DNA of 64,000 nt from Zhongshania aliphaticivorans (GCF_001586255.1 NZ_CP014544.1:1519501-1583500); one strand, 5' to 3'. Counted from the stretch's first letter, positions 38,195 through 47,789 are shown. Made by a program: numbers and translations. The notes: a model not told the origin generated them from the sequence alone.

Positions 38195-40351
38195 ATGAAA
38201 ACGCTCTTTGGTTTTGCCTGTGCTCTGGCAACGGCCACTCTTTTTACTGCCTCAATATTTGTCAATGCCGACACTGTAAAGGATGTTACAACCGAGCGTA
38301 TTTCCCGTAATGACAGTGCAAATTGGTTGTCTTACGGTAAGGATTATAAAGAGCAGCGCTATAGCGAACTCGATCAGATCAATGTTGGTAACGTTGCTAA
38401 GTTAGGTTTGGCGTGGGCCTTTGATACCGATTTTAATCGCGGTTTAGAAGCGACGCCTATTGTCGTTGATGGCGTTATTTACGTAACGGGTAATTGGAGC
38501 GTTGTGTACGCGCTGGACGCTCGCGACGGTCGCTTACTGTGGAAATACGATCCCAAAGTACCAAAAGAGTGGGCCAAAATGGCGTGTTGCGATGTAGTTA
38601 ATCGCGGTGTTGCCGTCTACGAAGGTAAAATTATTTTTGGCACCCTTGACGCCCGCCTGATCGCACTGGATGCAGCGAGTGGTGAGGTTCTCTGGGAAAC
38701 CGCCACGGCAGATTTGAAGGCCTACCCTTACACCATAACGGGTGCGCCGCGAGTGGCTAAAGATAAGGTGTTTATTGGTAATGGCGGTGCGGAATATGGC
38801 GTCCGTGGCTATGTTAGTGCCTTTGATGTAAATACCGGTAAAGAACTGTGGCGGTTTTACACCGTTCCGGCAAACCCTGCCGATGGCTTTGAGAACGACG
38901 CCATGGCGCGGGCCGCAAAGACCTGGACCGGTAAATGGTGGGAGTACGGCGGTGGTGGCACGGTATGGGATTCTATTGTTTACGATGACGAGTTAGATCA
39001 GCTCTATATTGGCGTCGGCAATGGCTCACCGTGGAATGCCAAAATTCGTAGCCCCGAGGGTGGCGATAATCTTTACTTGTCGTCGATAGTGGCACTGAAC
39101 CCAGATAGCGGTGAATATATTTGGCATTACCAAGAAACCCCTGCCGAATCGTGGGACTACACCGCCACTCAACACATTATGTTGGCCGATATGGCGATTG
39201 CGGGAGAGCAACGCAAGGTTATATGGCATGCCCCCAAAAATGGCTTTTTCTTTGTTATTGATCGCCAGTCTGGCAAATTGCTGTCGGCAGAGCCCTATGC
39301 GGATGTGAATTGGGCTAGCCATTATGACCTAGAGACTGGGCGTCCGGTGGAAGCAGACAATGCCCGTTACCGTGACGCGCCTGAACTGATTCGGCCGTCC
39401 TCTATGGGCGCACACAACTGGCAGGCCATGGCCTACAGCCCGCAGACTGGGCTGGTTTATATACCGGCGATAAGCAGCTTGTTTGAATACAACTCGGTTG
39501 AGGAGTATCTCCATCAGTGGGGGCAGTGGAATCTGGGGATATATTTGCAGCAGCCCGCAGTAGCAGATCCAATATTGTCGCAATTACTGACCAGCAAGAT
39601 CACCCAGGGTAGCCTGCTGGCTTGGGACCCAGTTAAACAAGAGGCCGCTTGGCAGGTTTCCCATAAATTAACTTGGAACGGTGGCATTTTAGCAACCGGT
39701 GGCGGCTTAGTGTTTCAGGGTTCGGCCGACGGTGAAGTGCTGGCCTTCCGTGCGGATAACGGCGAGAAGCTTTGGTCATTTCCGGCAAAAACCGGCGTGA
39801 TGGCGCCACCGGTAACCTATACCGTTGATGGCGAGCAATACGTGACTATTCTTGCCGGATGGGGCGGCGCCTTTGGCTTGATTGCGGGCTTGGAGCGCGA
39901 AGTGACCCCGCCACCGAGCCGAGTACTGACCTTTAAACTGGGTGGCAATGGCGTGCTACCTGAAAACCCGCTCAAGCAATTGCATGAACCTCCACCACGT
40001 CTTACCACTGATGAGGCAATTTTGGAGAAAGGCCGTAATCTTTATTACGCCTACTGCAATGCCTGTCATGGTACGGAAGCCATTTCTAATGGCGCGATCC
40101 CCGACCTGCGTCACTTACCGGCCGCATTTCATAATAGTTTTAATGCCATTGTACTGGATGGGATTATGAGTAAAGCGGGCATGGTCGGCTTTGGTGAGGT
40201 GCTGAGCGAGGATGATGCTTACGCAATACACGCTTTTATTTTAGAGCGTGCGAATGTCGACAAAGAGTTAAGAGCGCAATCCGATTGGTGGAAGGACCTT
40301 AAAATCTGGTTCTTTTCACTGCTTGCCAATTTCATTGCTTGGTTGATGTAA
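38195..40351 (+). CDS. PQQ-dependent alcohol dehydrogenase with C-terminal haem c domain
   Basis: 718 residues. Signal peptide about 1-25. Eight-bladed propeller (about 40-570) with an adjacent-cysteine pair Cys131-Cys132 (KMACCD) that stacks on PQQ, and catalytic Asp321 (ESWDYTATQ). The residue two after the Asp is Thr323, not Asp, which fits Ca2+-type rather than lanthanide-type enzymes (inference from known families). A cytochrome c domain at about 605-690 has CNACH (Cys621, Cys624, His625). The C-terminus ends in a hydrophobic WFFSLLANFIAWLM tail, unusual for a soluble quinohaemoprotein. Periplasmic; oxidises alcohols and passes electrons to a cytochrome. Confidence 0.93.
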   Translation: MKTLFGFACALATATLFTASIFVNADTVKDVTTERISRNDSANWLSYGKDYKEQRYSELDQINVGNVAKLGLAWAFDTDFNRGLEATPIVVDGVIYVTGNWSVVYALDARDGRLLWKYDPKVPKEWAKMACCDVVNRGVAVYEGKIIFGTLDARLIALDAASGEVLWETATADLKAYPYTITGAPRVAKDKVFIGNGGAEYGVRGYVSAFDVNTGKELWRFYTVPANPADGFENDAMARAAKTWTGKWWEYGGGGTVWDSIVYDDELDQLYIGVGNGSPWNAKIRSPEGGDNLYLSSIVALNPDSGEYIWHYQETPAESWDYTATQHIMLADMAIAGEQRKVIWHAPKNGFFFVIDRQSGKLLSAEPYADVNWASHYDLETGRPVEADNARYRDAPELIRPSSMGAHNWQAMAYSPQTGLVYIPAISSLFEYNSVEEYLHQWGQWNLGIYLQQPAVADPILSQLLTSKITQGSLLAWDPVKQEAAWQVSHKLTWNGGILATGGGLVFQGSADGEVLAFRADNGEKLWSFPAKTGVMAPPVTYTVDGEQYVTILAGWGGAFGLIAGLEREVTPPPSRVLTFKLGGNGVLPENPLKQLHEPPPRLTTDEAILEKGRNLYYAYCNACHGTEAISNGAIPDLRHLPAAFHNSFNAIVLDGIMSKAGMVGFGEVLSEDDAYAIHAFILERANVDKELRAQSDWWKDLKIWFFSLLANFIAWLM

Positions 40352-40393
40352 GTTTGCCGACCTTAGCGTTGCGGTGTCGGATTTGAGGGAATT

Positions 40394-41413
40394 ATGTATA
40401 AAAGAGTAGAGCTTAGTGCTTTTGGTAAACCGGATGTCCTGCACGTTGTGACCGAGGCAGATTTACCGGAGCCGGAACCCGGGCAGGTAAGGGTTAGGGT
40501 CCTCAGTGCTGGCACGGGCTTCACCGATACGATTATTCGCCAGGGTCAATATCCGGGCGTAAAAACGAAACCACCGTTTACGCCGGGTTACGACTGGTTT
40601 GGTATCGTCGATAAGCTCGGGGCAGGCGTAAGCGATTTGCAGGTAGGGCAGTTTGTGGCCGATATGCCGGTCATTGGTGGTTATACTCAATATCTCTGCG
40701 TTGATGCTAAGCAGCTTGTTGTGGCACCGCCCGGCTTAGACCCCGCAGAAGCGGTGTGCATGATTTTGTCCTATACCACGGCCTATCAAATGCTCACCCG
40801 CGAGCTTAGCTTGGTACCGGGGCAGCGCTGCCTCGTGCACGCTGCTGGCGGTGCTGTTGGCAGCGCCTTACTGGAGTTAGGCGCGTTACTTGGTTTGGAA
40901 ATGATTGGCACTGGCTCCCAAGCGAAAAAAGCCTTAATTGAAGGATTGGGCGCTCAGTTTATTGATTACCGCAATGAAGATGTTGGCGCGCGTGTTGCTG
41001 AATTAGCGCCGGGTGGGGTAGATGCCGTATTTGACACGCTTGGCGGCCAAAGTTGGTCGGTGTCATATCGCTGTCTGCGCAAAGGTGGTCGCCTAGTCGC
41101 GTTTGGCGCCTTGCAGTTGACCACAGGACAAGAGACGGTGCCGCAGTTGTTACTTGGCTTTAGTAAATTACTTGTGCTGTGGCGGCTTTTGCCAGATGGA
41201 AAATCCTCCGGCTTTTATAATATTCAAACTCGCCGTCAGCGGCATCCAAGCGACTTTAATGAGGACCTTGGCGCGCTGTTCAATCTGCTGGCGGAAGGAA
41301 AATTGCATCCAGCTATTGCCGAGCGCGTTGCCTTAGATGATGTTGTGGAGATCCATCGCCGCTTGGATTGCGGTGATATCGTCGGCAAGGTTGTGTTGGA
41401 TTGCACGCTATAA
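40394..41413 (+). CDS. Medium-chain dehydrogenase/reductase (quinone-oxidoreductase-like)
   Basis: 339 residues. GroES-like N-terminal domain (about 1-125) and a Rossmann domain with VHAAGGAVGSALLELGALLG (about 148-168). The catalytic-zinc cysteine and the four-cysteine structural-zinc lobe of alcohol dehydrogenases are missing, so this is a zinc-free NADPH oxidoreductase of the quinone/enone reductase group. It starts 42 bases after the PQQ-dehydrogenase gene and ends at a strong terminator; the two may be co-transcribed and act on alcohol-derived carbonyls, which is inference. Confidence 0.87.
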   Translation: MYKRVELSAFGKPDVLHVVTEADLPEPEPGQVRVRVLSAGTGFTDTIIRQGQYPGVKTKPPFTPGYDWFGIVDKLGAGVSDLQVGQFVADMPVIGGYTQYLCVDAKQLVVAPPGLDPAEAVCMILSYTTAYQMLTRELSLVPGQRCLVHAAGGAVGSALLELGALLGLEMIGTGSQAKKALIEGLGAQFIDYRNEDVGARVAELAPGGVDAVFDTLGGQSWSVSYRCLRKGGRLVAFGALQLTTGQETVPQLLLGFSKLLVLWRLLPDGKSSGFYNIQTRRQRHPSDFNEDLGALFNLLAEGKLHPAIAERVALDDVVEIHRRLDCGDIVGKVVLDCTL

Positions 41414-41441
41414 CCGCCAAGAAATAAGCGAATATAGCCAG

Positions 41442-41476
41442 AAGCCCCGCTAAGCCATGTTTAGTGGGGCTTTTTC
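41442..41476 (+). terminator. Rho-independent terminator after the MDR gene
   Basis: Twelve-base stem (AAGCCCCGCTAA with TTAGTGGGGCTT, one G-T pair) around loop GCCATGT, followed by TTT. It closes the PQQ-dehydrogenase/MDR unit. Confidence 0.92.
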
Positions 41477-41676
41477 ATGGCTGTGTTCTTGAGTCTAAAC
41501 AGGCTGCTAATAGAGACAGGTGAATTCGCAACCACCGCTGTGATGTAGCTATATGTCGCAGCTTTGAGGAAACGCAGTCGTGCTGTACTATGTTGTCACC
41601 GTCAATATGGGGATACCACGTGCACTTTCTAATAGTCTTATACAGTCGAATCATGGCGGTACTTAGCCATATCACC

Positions 41677-42834
41677 ATGAAATTCATTAGTGTGCCGTCG
41701 CCCATGATCTATAGCGGCGCAGGAAGCGCCACTGCGCTGTGCGCGGCAATTGGTCGATTTTCGTGTAAACGTGTTTTAGTGGTCACCGACAGTGTGCTTG
41801 TCGAGCTCGGGCTTGTGGGCCGGGTAACTGCGGAGTTAGAAAAGATCGGCGTTGCGGTGGAAATTTATGATGCGATTCTACCAGACCCGGATTTTTCGCA
41901 GGTCGAGGGTGGCATTACGCTCTGTCAGAAAATGCGTTGTGACGCCGTGTTAGCGATCGGCGGTGGGTCATCGTTGGACGCAGCTAAAGTCATTGCGGTT
42001 AGCGCAGGATCAGGGCAGCTGCCCAGAAAAATGCAAGGCTTCTTTAAAGTGGCCAAGCGCGGGCTACCGTTATATTGCATTCCAACGACGGCGGGCACCG
42101 GTTCGGAGGCGACAATGGTGTCGGTGATTACGGACGCAGCAAACAGCACAAAATGCTTTATTGTCGACCCGAAACTGGTGCCAGATGCTGTCGCCTTGGA
42201 TGCAAGCTTAATGACGGGATTGCCGCCGGCAATAACCGCCGCGACTGGTATAGACGCTTTAACCCATGCGATTGAATCGTCGTTGGCAACCGAAGCGACC
42301 GAGGAAACCTTGAAAAAGTCTCTTGCCGCAACGGCAATGATTTTTCGGTATTTAGAAACTGCAGTAAACGACGGAGAGAACCTTGAGGCAAGAGAGGCGA
42401 TGGCCGTAGCGAGTTGTTATGCCGGTGCGGCCTTTACAGTGACTAATGTGGGCTATGTTCACGGTCTTGCCCATCAGTTAGGCGCGCTGTGCCATATACC
42501 TCATGGGCTGGCCAATGCCTTGTTTCTGCCCCATGTTTTGGACTTTTACTGTGACACGGCGGCGCCGCAAATGGCGCGTATTGCCGCTGCTGCGGATATT
42601 GGTCGTGATGCAGACTCTGATCTAGAACGCGCCAAAAAATTAATCGAGGCTGTTCGGTCTTTAGAGGGCCGCATTGGTGTCCCTACAAGCAGTGATGCGC
42701 TCAAACCAGAGATGGTTGAAGAGTTGGCGCGGCGGGCGTTGAAAGAATCTCATGGCCTGTACGGATACCCGGTGCCGAAATACATGCGTAAGGAAGAGTG
42801 CGAGGCGATCGTCCGTAAAATACTGCCAGCTTAA
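41677..42834 (+). CDS. Iron-containing alcohol dehydrogenase (group III)
   Basis: About 385 residues from ATG 41677; upstream in-frame ATGs at 41653 and 41590 are possible, none with a clear ribosome binding site, and I chose the one that fits family starts (KFISVPSPMIYSGAGSA). NAD-binding GGGSSLDAAKVIA (about 88-100), TTAGTGSEATMVSVI (about 132-146), and the metal site ATGIDALTHAIES with Asp and His plus VHGLAHQLGALCHIPHGLANALFLPHV. Cytoplasmic NAD-dependent alcohol/aldehyde interconversion. Transcribed separately from the MDR gene by the intervening terminator. Confidence 0.9.
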   Translation: MKFISVPSPMIYSGAGSATALCAAIGRFSCKRVLVVTDSVLVELGLVGRVTAELEKIGVAVEIYDAILPDPDFSQVEGGITLCQKMRCDAVLAIGGGSSLDAAKVIAVSAGSGQLPRKMQGFFKVAKRGLPLYCIPTTAGTGSEATMVSVITDAANSTKCFIVDPKLVPDAVALDASLMTGLPPAITAATGIDALTHAIESSLATEATEETLKKSLAATAMIFRYLETAVNDGENLEAREAMAVASCYAGAAFTVTNVGYVHGLAHQLGALCHIPHGLANALFLPHVLDFYCDTAAPQMARIAAAADIGRDADSDLERAKKLIEAVRSLEGRIGVPTSSDALKPEMVEELARRALKESHGLYGYPVPKYMRKEECEAIVRKILPA

Positions 42835-42842
42835 TCGGGGGC

Positions 42843-42860
42843 GGCCTGCCTTGGCAGGCC
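42843..42860. terminator. Compact hairpin between convergent genes
   Basis: Eight-base perfect stem GGCCTGCC/GGCAGGCC with a two-base TT gap, placed between the Fe-alcohol dehydrogenase (+) and the alkylsulfatase-like gene (-). No T tract, so only a probable terminator. Confidence 0.55.
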
Positions 42861-42874
42861 TAGCTTACTAGTAT

Positions 42875-44875
42875 TTAAGGGCGGACGATCTCAAACACGC
42901 CTTGGGGTTTGTCTTGCAGCGCAAAAAAGCGCGCCAAGTCAATTTTGCTGCCTTCGATAGAGAGTTGATCGGAAAATATCAGCTTTTTAAGTGAGGCATT
43001 GCCCAGTACCAAATCTAAAAACAAATCGTGGCTGATTTTAAGCGTGGCATTGGCATTTTCTACGGCAGCCGCCTGGGTGTGGTGCAGTACCGAGTTTTTT
43101 AGCGTTAGGACATGATTTTCGTTCAGATCCGTAAAATGGAAGTTGATCGTCATCGCCAATCCCTCGGCTTTCTCTGCATTTAGCTGTGCGGCCATCACAT
43201 CGAAGAAATTTGATCTTGCGGCAAATTTAACCATATCTCGGCCTAGTGCCAGCTCGGCTGCGCTCTTAGGTTTGCCCTGACGAAGCTCTTTCGCGCCGGT
43301 TAAATAAATGTCGCGCCACGGCGCAGATTCGGCTTGGTAGCCTAGCTGCTCATAGTTGCGGGCCAGCAGGGCCTTGGCCTCGCTGTCAGCTGGCTGGGCG
43401 AAAACTAGGTGATTTAGTAAGGTTGCTGTCCAGCGATATTCTCCGCCGTCAAACGCGCTTTGCGCCAACGCCAGTACCTGTTCGGCGCCGCCCATGGCCG
43501 CCACATAATGCTGCGCAGCCTGTTCCGGTGGCAGGGGGTCGAGGTTGGCTGGGTTGCCGTCATACCAACCAAAATAGCGTTGATATACCGCGCGGGCATT
43601 GTGCCGCAAGCTACCATAGTAACCGCGGTTGGCGAAGCTCTCTTGCAGTGCGGCGGGCAGTTTAATCTGTTCGGCTATTTCGCTTGGGGTATAGCCCTTG
43701 TAGGCTAGCCGTAGGGTTTGGTCGTGAATATATTTATAGGTGTCACGCTGTATTTCTAAAAAGCTGGCGATACGTTGACTACCCCAAATTGGCCAGTGGT
43801 GACTGGCAAAATAAACGTCTGCCGCGCTGAACATATTTTTGGCCTCATCGATAAACCCACTCCAGGCGAGGGCGTCGCGGACTTTTGCACCGCGCAAGGT
43901 GTAGAGGTTGTGCATATTGCGTGAAACAAGCTCCGCGCCGCAAAACGCTTTGTGCGCGGGCAAATAGAAGGTGAATTCCGCTGGTGCCTCGGAGCCGGAG
44001 ACATTCTGAAAAACAAACTCCACGCCGTCTATCGTTAATGTTTGGCCGGTATGATCGATGGTTTCGGTGGGGGGTAAAATGCTGATATTGCCGTAGGAGG
44101 GGCCTTTGCCGAGCCCAGAATCCACATGGCCTCGCTCGGTTCGCGGCAGTGTGCTGCCATACATATAATCTGAACGGCGCATCATGGTTGGTCCGGCCAG
44201 CATGTTTTCGCTGGTGGCTTCTTCTAGAAAGCCCTGGGGGGCAATAACGCGGACCTTGGCTATGTCGGTCTGACCTGCATCTAGTGCGCCAAGCACGCCG
44301 CCAAAATGATCGATGTGGCTGTGGGTAAACAGAATGGCGCTAATGGGTTTTCTGGGCAGATGCTCAAATGCGAAATTGATGGCTGCTGCGGCTGTTTGAT
44401 TGTTGGTTAACGGATCAACCACAATCCAGCCGTGCTCGCCGTCGATTAAGGTCAGATTCGCCAAGTCAAACCCTCGAACTTGGTAGATTCCATCAGTCAC
44501 TTTAAATAAGCCGTGGAGATTATTGAGTTGCGCCTGACGCCAGAGGCTAGGGTTTACTGATGGGGGTGCCTCACCTAGGATAAAATCATAGCTTGCGGGT
44601 TGCCAAGCGATACTGCCGTTTGGTCCCTCAATGGTGAGGGCGTCTGGTCGGGCAATTAGCCCACGGCTGGCGTCGTCGAAATCCGCTTTGTCAGTAAGTC
44701 GAAGCGTTTTTAGAACCTGGCGATTGATGTTTGCTGTCGTCTCGGTTGCCGCGCTGCTGCCAAAGGCGTCGGTATCGGCATTTGCGGCGGTCATTGGCGC
44801 GGGGCGATCACAGGCGGCTAGCAGGCTAAATGCCAGTACCGGCATATATTTTTTTGTGACGGCAATAATCGGCAT
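42875..44875 (-). CDS. Alkyl/aryl-sulfatase, metallo-beta-lactamase type, lipoprotein
   Basis: 666 residues from ATG 44875 (GAGGA nine bases upstream). Lipoprotein signal with lipobox LAAC (about 20-23). Zinc site THSHIDH with His185, His187, Asp189, His190. The central helical domain and the C-terminal SCP2-like domain (about 545-666; KAEGLAMTINFHFTDLNENH) match the SdsA1/BDS1 secondary alkylsulfatases, which hydrolyse surfactant alkyl sulfates to alcohols. Lipidation would keep it in an outer or inner membrane leaflet facing the periplasm or outside. Products could feed the alcohol dehydrogenases nearby (inference). Confidence 0.9.
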   Translation of the reverse strand: MPIIAVTKKYMPVLAFSLLAACDRPAPMTAANADTDAFGSSAATETTANINRQVLKTLRLTDKADFDDASRGLIARPDALTIEGPNGSIAWQPASYDFILGEAPPSVNPSLWRQAQLNNLHGLFKVTDGIYQVRGFDLANLTLIDGEHGWIVVDPLTNNQTAAAAINFAFEHLPRKPISAILFTHSHIDHFGGVLGALDAGQTDIAKVRVIAPQGFLEEATSENMLAGPTMMRRSDYMYGSTLPRTERGHVDSGLGKGPSYGNISILPPTETIDHTGQTLTIDGVEFVFQNVSGSEAPAEFTFYLPAHKAFCGAELVSRNMHNLYTLRGAKVRDALAWSGFIDEAKNMFSAADVYFASHHWPIWGSQRIASFLEIQRDTYKYIHDQTLRLAYKGYTPSEIAEQIKLPAALQESFANRGYYGSLRHNARAVYQRYFGWYDGNPANLDPLPPEQAAQHYVAAMGGAEQVLALAQSAFDGGEYRWTATLLNHLVFAQPADSEAKALLARNYEQLGYQAESAPWRDIYLTGAKELRQGKPKSAAELALGRDMVKFAARSNFFDVMAAQLNAEKAEGLAMTINFHFTDLNENHVLTLKNSVLHHTQAAAVENANATLKISHDLFLDLVLGNASLKKLIFSDQLSIEGSKIDLARFFALQDKPQGVFEIVRP

Positions 44876-45176
44876 TGCTGCTTGTCCTCGCATTACAAAC
44901 ATCTTTACATAAATGAAGGCACGCTAAGGCCGCGGTCGGCCGCGCTGCCGAGCTAATAAACGGTACGCAGTTATGCCATAGCGATTGGCGCGGCATGGAT
45001 GAAGTGTAGCCAAGGGTTCTGGGGGCGCAAGCAATACGCTTTGGACAAACAGTCTTATCCATACTGCAATTGCTGCTCGGTCGTGTCGAGCGTCAGAGTG
45101 ATTTGAGGTCGTCGGGCGAGATTTGGCCTTTAAGCGATATACACTATCGGCGATGAGAGGCTTTTTTAACATAGCA

Positions 45177-45212
45177 AAAAGCCCCGCGAGGCAGGGCCTG
45201 GCGGGGCTTTTG
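45177..45212 (-). terminator. Terminator after the porin gene
   Basis: Stem AAAAGCCCCGC/GCGGGGCTTTT with a loop of about 12 bases. On the minus strand it follows the porin stop codon by about 14 bases and ends in a T run; it would also stop transcription from the plus strand. Confidence 0.88.
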
Positions 45213-45225
45213 GGCTGTGGCAGAT

Positions 45226-46200
45226 TTAGAACTTAAACCAAATGCCAGCGCCAGCAGTACTGTCGGTGGTGCTTATCGCGCCAACAGTGTCATTTTCAAC
45301 TTGAGCGGCATAGGCAAAGACAGTCAGCGCCGAGCTTAATTTGTAATCAGCGCCAAGGGCTGCTTGGGTTTTTTCCTGGTCACCGGTTACTAGCTCTGTT
45401 TCACCAACGCCGTATTGCGCCTTTAATACCCATTTGTCGCTAGCATTAAATGCGGCGCTAATCAGTGCGCTATCTTCTTGCTGGGAATCGACTTCACCAG
45501 CCAATTCTGCAGTTTGAACCAACACGCCGAGATCAACTGGACCAAGACGGGTGGTGAAAATGGCGCGGGTGGTGTCGTAGTCTTCGATGTCGGTGTCATG
45601 AGCAACAGCGAACAAAAACTGCTTGGTTTGGTACTGCACAGAGAAAACATTGCCGTCGGCGGCATTATCTTCATTGGTGTCGCGATTTTCGCCGGGAGAT
45701 ACCGCTGCAGTAAAACTCAGGCCACCGAGGACGGTGGGGCTGGAGTATTGCACGATGTTCTTTTGGCGATTTTCACCTTCCATGATGTTTTTAATGTCGC
45801 CAATAACCAAGTCGTTAAACTGGTCTACTTCTTTGCCGAGTAATTTGGTCGCGGTATCGAACTGGCCTGCGCTCAGGGTACCAAAGTCGCCTTGAATACC
45901 AACAAAGGTGTTGCGCTGTTTGAAGGTGTTGCCGCTTTTGGAGTCGGCGGTGCCGGTGTCTACGGCAATTTCGTATTCAGCTTGGTAAATAACGGTGAGG
46001 CCAGTGTTATCAATAGGGGTGGAGCCTTTTAGCCCGATGCGCGATGCATTACTGTTGAGCTCCCACTGCTCAGTGTCTTTGCTCTCCAAGTCGGTCTGCT
46101 GGTAAGAGACATTGGCTTTGCCGTAAAAACTGAGGTCGGCATGGGCTAGCTGGGCGCCACTGGCGAGCAGGATACTTGCTGGTAATAACAGACGCTTCAT
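45226..46200 (-). CDS. Outer-membrane porin (Gram-negative general porin)
   Basis: 324 residues. Signal peptide about 1-21 (MKRLLLPASILLASGAQLAHA). Mature part shows beta-barrel alternation, starts DLSFYGKANVSYQ and ends with the outer-membrane phenylalanine (GIWFKF), as the BAM complex requires. GGAGAG lies six bases before the ATG. Trimeric diffusion pore for small hydrophilic solutes; specificity is unknown. The promoter must lie in the long AT-rich region upstream. Confidence 0.94.
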   Translation of the reverse strand: MKRLLLPASILLASGAQLAHADLSFYGKANVSYQQTDLESKDTEQWELNSNASRIGLKGSTPIDNTGLTVIYQAEYEIAVDTGTADSKSGNTFKQRNTFVGIQGDFGTLSAGQFDTATKLLGKEVDQFNDLVIGDIKNIMEGENRQKNIVQYSSPTVLGGLSFTAAVSPGENRDTNEDNAADGNVFSVQYQTKQFLFAVAHDTDIEDYDTTRAIFTTRLGPVDLGVLVQTAELAGEVDSQQEDSALISAAFNASDKWVLKAQYGVGETELVTGDQEKTQAALGADYKLSSALTVFAYAAQVENDTVGAISTTDSTAGAGIWFKF

Positions 46201-46859
46201 GGATGTCTCTCCGCAAAAAGCAAAATGGGTTAATTGATTTAGTCTTCTATTAATGTCGTGAACCTGAGCTTTGGTGACGCAACGTTCTGGACTGGGAGTA
46301 TTGTGGGGGGAGTTTATGACAAAAATATGACAATCCTACAAAATTGTGACGCTAATGCTACATTAATATTTCATTGAATTGCTTGTTTCGCCGCCAAGAC
46401 TAATTGCCTGCCAAGGTAAAGATATATTTCGCTTGTTGCAGCAATAATAATTCAAAAAAAATCTTGCATTCATGCGCTGGTTTTGAGTTTGAGCGAATAT
46501 CTAACGTTTTTCTTATGGTAACGTCTCGTGAATGAATATTTGCCCAAGGTTGTCCACAGTATCTGTGGATAACTTGGTGGGTAACTTGTAGGTTCTGCCT
46601 TGAAAGGGAGAGCGTATCGGGACTTTAACAAATTGTTCAAAAAATAGTCATTTTAATAAATTCTATAAAATACAACAAGTTACATGTGTTTTGAAATGTC
46701 TGTATTAAATATTACCGCTTAAGTAATGGATTTGTGACTGCTCATCCCTATCTGTGAATAAGTGTTACGTCAAGAGTTTAGTAATGTAACGTGTTACGTA
46801 TTTTCCCTTATGCGGCAGTGGTGCGTAATTATGATCGGTGCTGGTGCAGGCTTTAAACG
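46201..46859. other. AT-rich gene-free region with DnaA-box-like sites
   Basis: 659 bases between the porin and queD with no credible gene. TTGTCCACA (46550-46558) and TGTGGATAA (46564-46572) form an inverted pair of DnaA-box-like nonamers five bases apart, the second being a perfect TTATCCACA on the minus strand; TGTGAATAA at 46753-46761 fits TTATNCACA. The stretch 46620-46720 is very AT-rich. GTGTTACGT occurs twice (46762 and 46791). It also holds the porin promoter. A role in DnaA binding is inference. Confidence 0.5.
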
Positions 46860-47216
46860 CTACTCGCCCCGGTAAATGCATCCGCTGGTGCAGGTTTCTC
46901 GTACTTCGACCTGACTTAGTGCACTCAATATCGGTTTTAATTGCTGCCAAATCCAAATAGCGAGATTTTCGCTTGTTGGGTTTTCGAGGCCCGGTATGTC
47001 ATTTAAGTAATTGTGATCCAGTTGCTCGTATATAGGCTTAAATATTTGCTTGATATCGGAGAAGTCCATCAGCCAGCCAGTGTGTGGATCGATATCGCCA
47101 GCTATATAGAGTCTGATTAAAAAACTATGGCCGTGGAGTCGCCCGCATTTATGGCCTTGGGGAACATTGGGGAGTAGGTGGGCAGCTTCAAAGGTGAAGT
47201 CTTTGTATATTTCCAC
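46860..47216 (-). CDS. queD: 6-carboxy-5,6,7,8-tetrahydropterin synthase
   Basis: 118 residues, the PTPS/QueD family length. GTG start with GGAG six bases upstream. Zinc histidines: His13 (FEAAHLL) and the pair in LHGHSF (about 28-33); catalytic Cys24 in HKCGRLHGH. The C-terminal [15 protein letters not shown] is typical of bacterial QueD. It converts 7,8-dihydroneopterin triphosphate to carboxytetrahydropterin, the second step of queuosine (tRNA modification) synthesis. Close to a tRNA cluster that includes tRNA-Asp, one of the queuosine-modified tRNAs; that may be chance. Confidence 0.93.
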   Translation of the reverse strand: MEIYKDFTFEAAHLLPNVPQGHKCGRLHGHSFLIRLYIAGDIDPHTGWLMDFSDIKQIFKPIYEQLDHNYLNDIPGLENPTSENLAIWIWQQLKPILSALSQVEVRETCTSGCIYRGE

Positions 47217-47458
47217 GTGGGGCTCCGGGCAAATTTAATGGCTAGTTAATAGGTGGCGGTGGCTAAGGTTCGAATATGCTGCGCCAAATTTGCGCCAATG
47301 GTAATCAGCTCCGGCAGCGGTGTACAGCTTGTTGCTTGTTCAGTGCTCGATGATGAATTTTTGAGTGCCACTTGGCGCCTGCTTTCTGTATAAAAAATGA
47401 GCAAAATCAGTGTTATAGGCTTTTTTTAAAGAAAATGTAAAAAACTTCCCCAGAGTGT

Positions 47459-47486
47459 TTGACAGGGGGGGAGTTTGCTGTAGAAT
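47459..47486 (+). promoter_or_regulatory. Sigma-70 promoter of the tRNA cluster
   Basis: TTGACA (47459-47464) and TAGAAT (47481-47486) are separated by 16 bases and followed by a GC-rich discriminator (GCGCCTC), the pattern of growth-rate-controlled stable RNA promoters. The tRNA-Val gene starts 24 bases downstream. Confidence 0.85.
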
Positions 47487-47509
47487 GCGCCTCACTCGAT
47501 TGATGAGAA

Positions 47510-47585
47510 GGGTGATTAGCTCAGCTGGGAGAGCATCTGCCTTACAAGCAGAGGGTCGGCGGTTCGATCCCGTCATCACCCACCA
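47510..47585 (+). tRNA. tRNA-Val (TAC)
   Basis: 76-nt cloverleaf with encoded CCA. Acceptor GGGTGAT pairs with ATCACCC; anticodon loop CTTACAA gives anticodon TAC; T loop TTCGATC. First gene of a tRNA-Val/tRNA-Asp/tRNA-Asp cluster, behind a strong promoter. Confidence 0.97.
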
Positions 47586-47604
47586 TTATCGTGTAAAAGT
47601 ATGC

Positions 47605-47681
47605 GGACCGGTAGTTCAGTTGGTTAGAATGCCGGCCTGTCACGCCGGAGGTCGCGGGTTCGAGTCCCGTCCGGTCCGCCA
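47605..47681 (+). tRNA. tRNA-Asp (GTC), intact copy
   Basis: 77-nt cloverleaf with encoded CCA. Acceptor GGACCGG pairs with CCGGTCC and is followed by the G73 discriminator; anticodon loop CTGTCAC gives GTC. The next tRNA-Asp, 78 bases downstream, is interrupted by an IS, so this copy must supply the tRNA unless others exist outside the window. Confidence 0.97.
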
Positions 47682-47789
47682 ACTTTTTATTTAGACCTCC
47701 CCTATTTTTATCTTGCCTAAATGATGCGCCAGCATCGCATTAGGTTTGATGCTGTTTCTGGACCGGTAGTTCAGTTGGTTAGAATGCCG

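Noticed and set aside
46201-46859. Chromosomal replication origin
   Set aside because: Usual oriC neighbours are missing and only three boxes are seen; reported only as a DnaA-box-like region.
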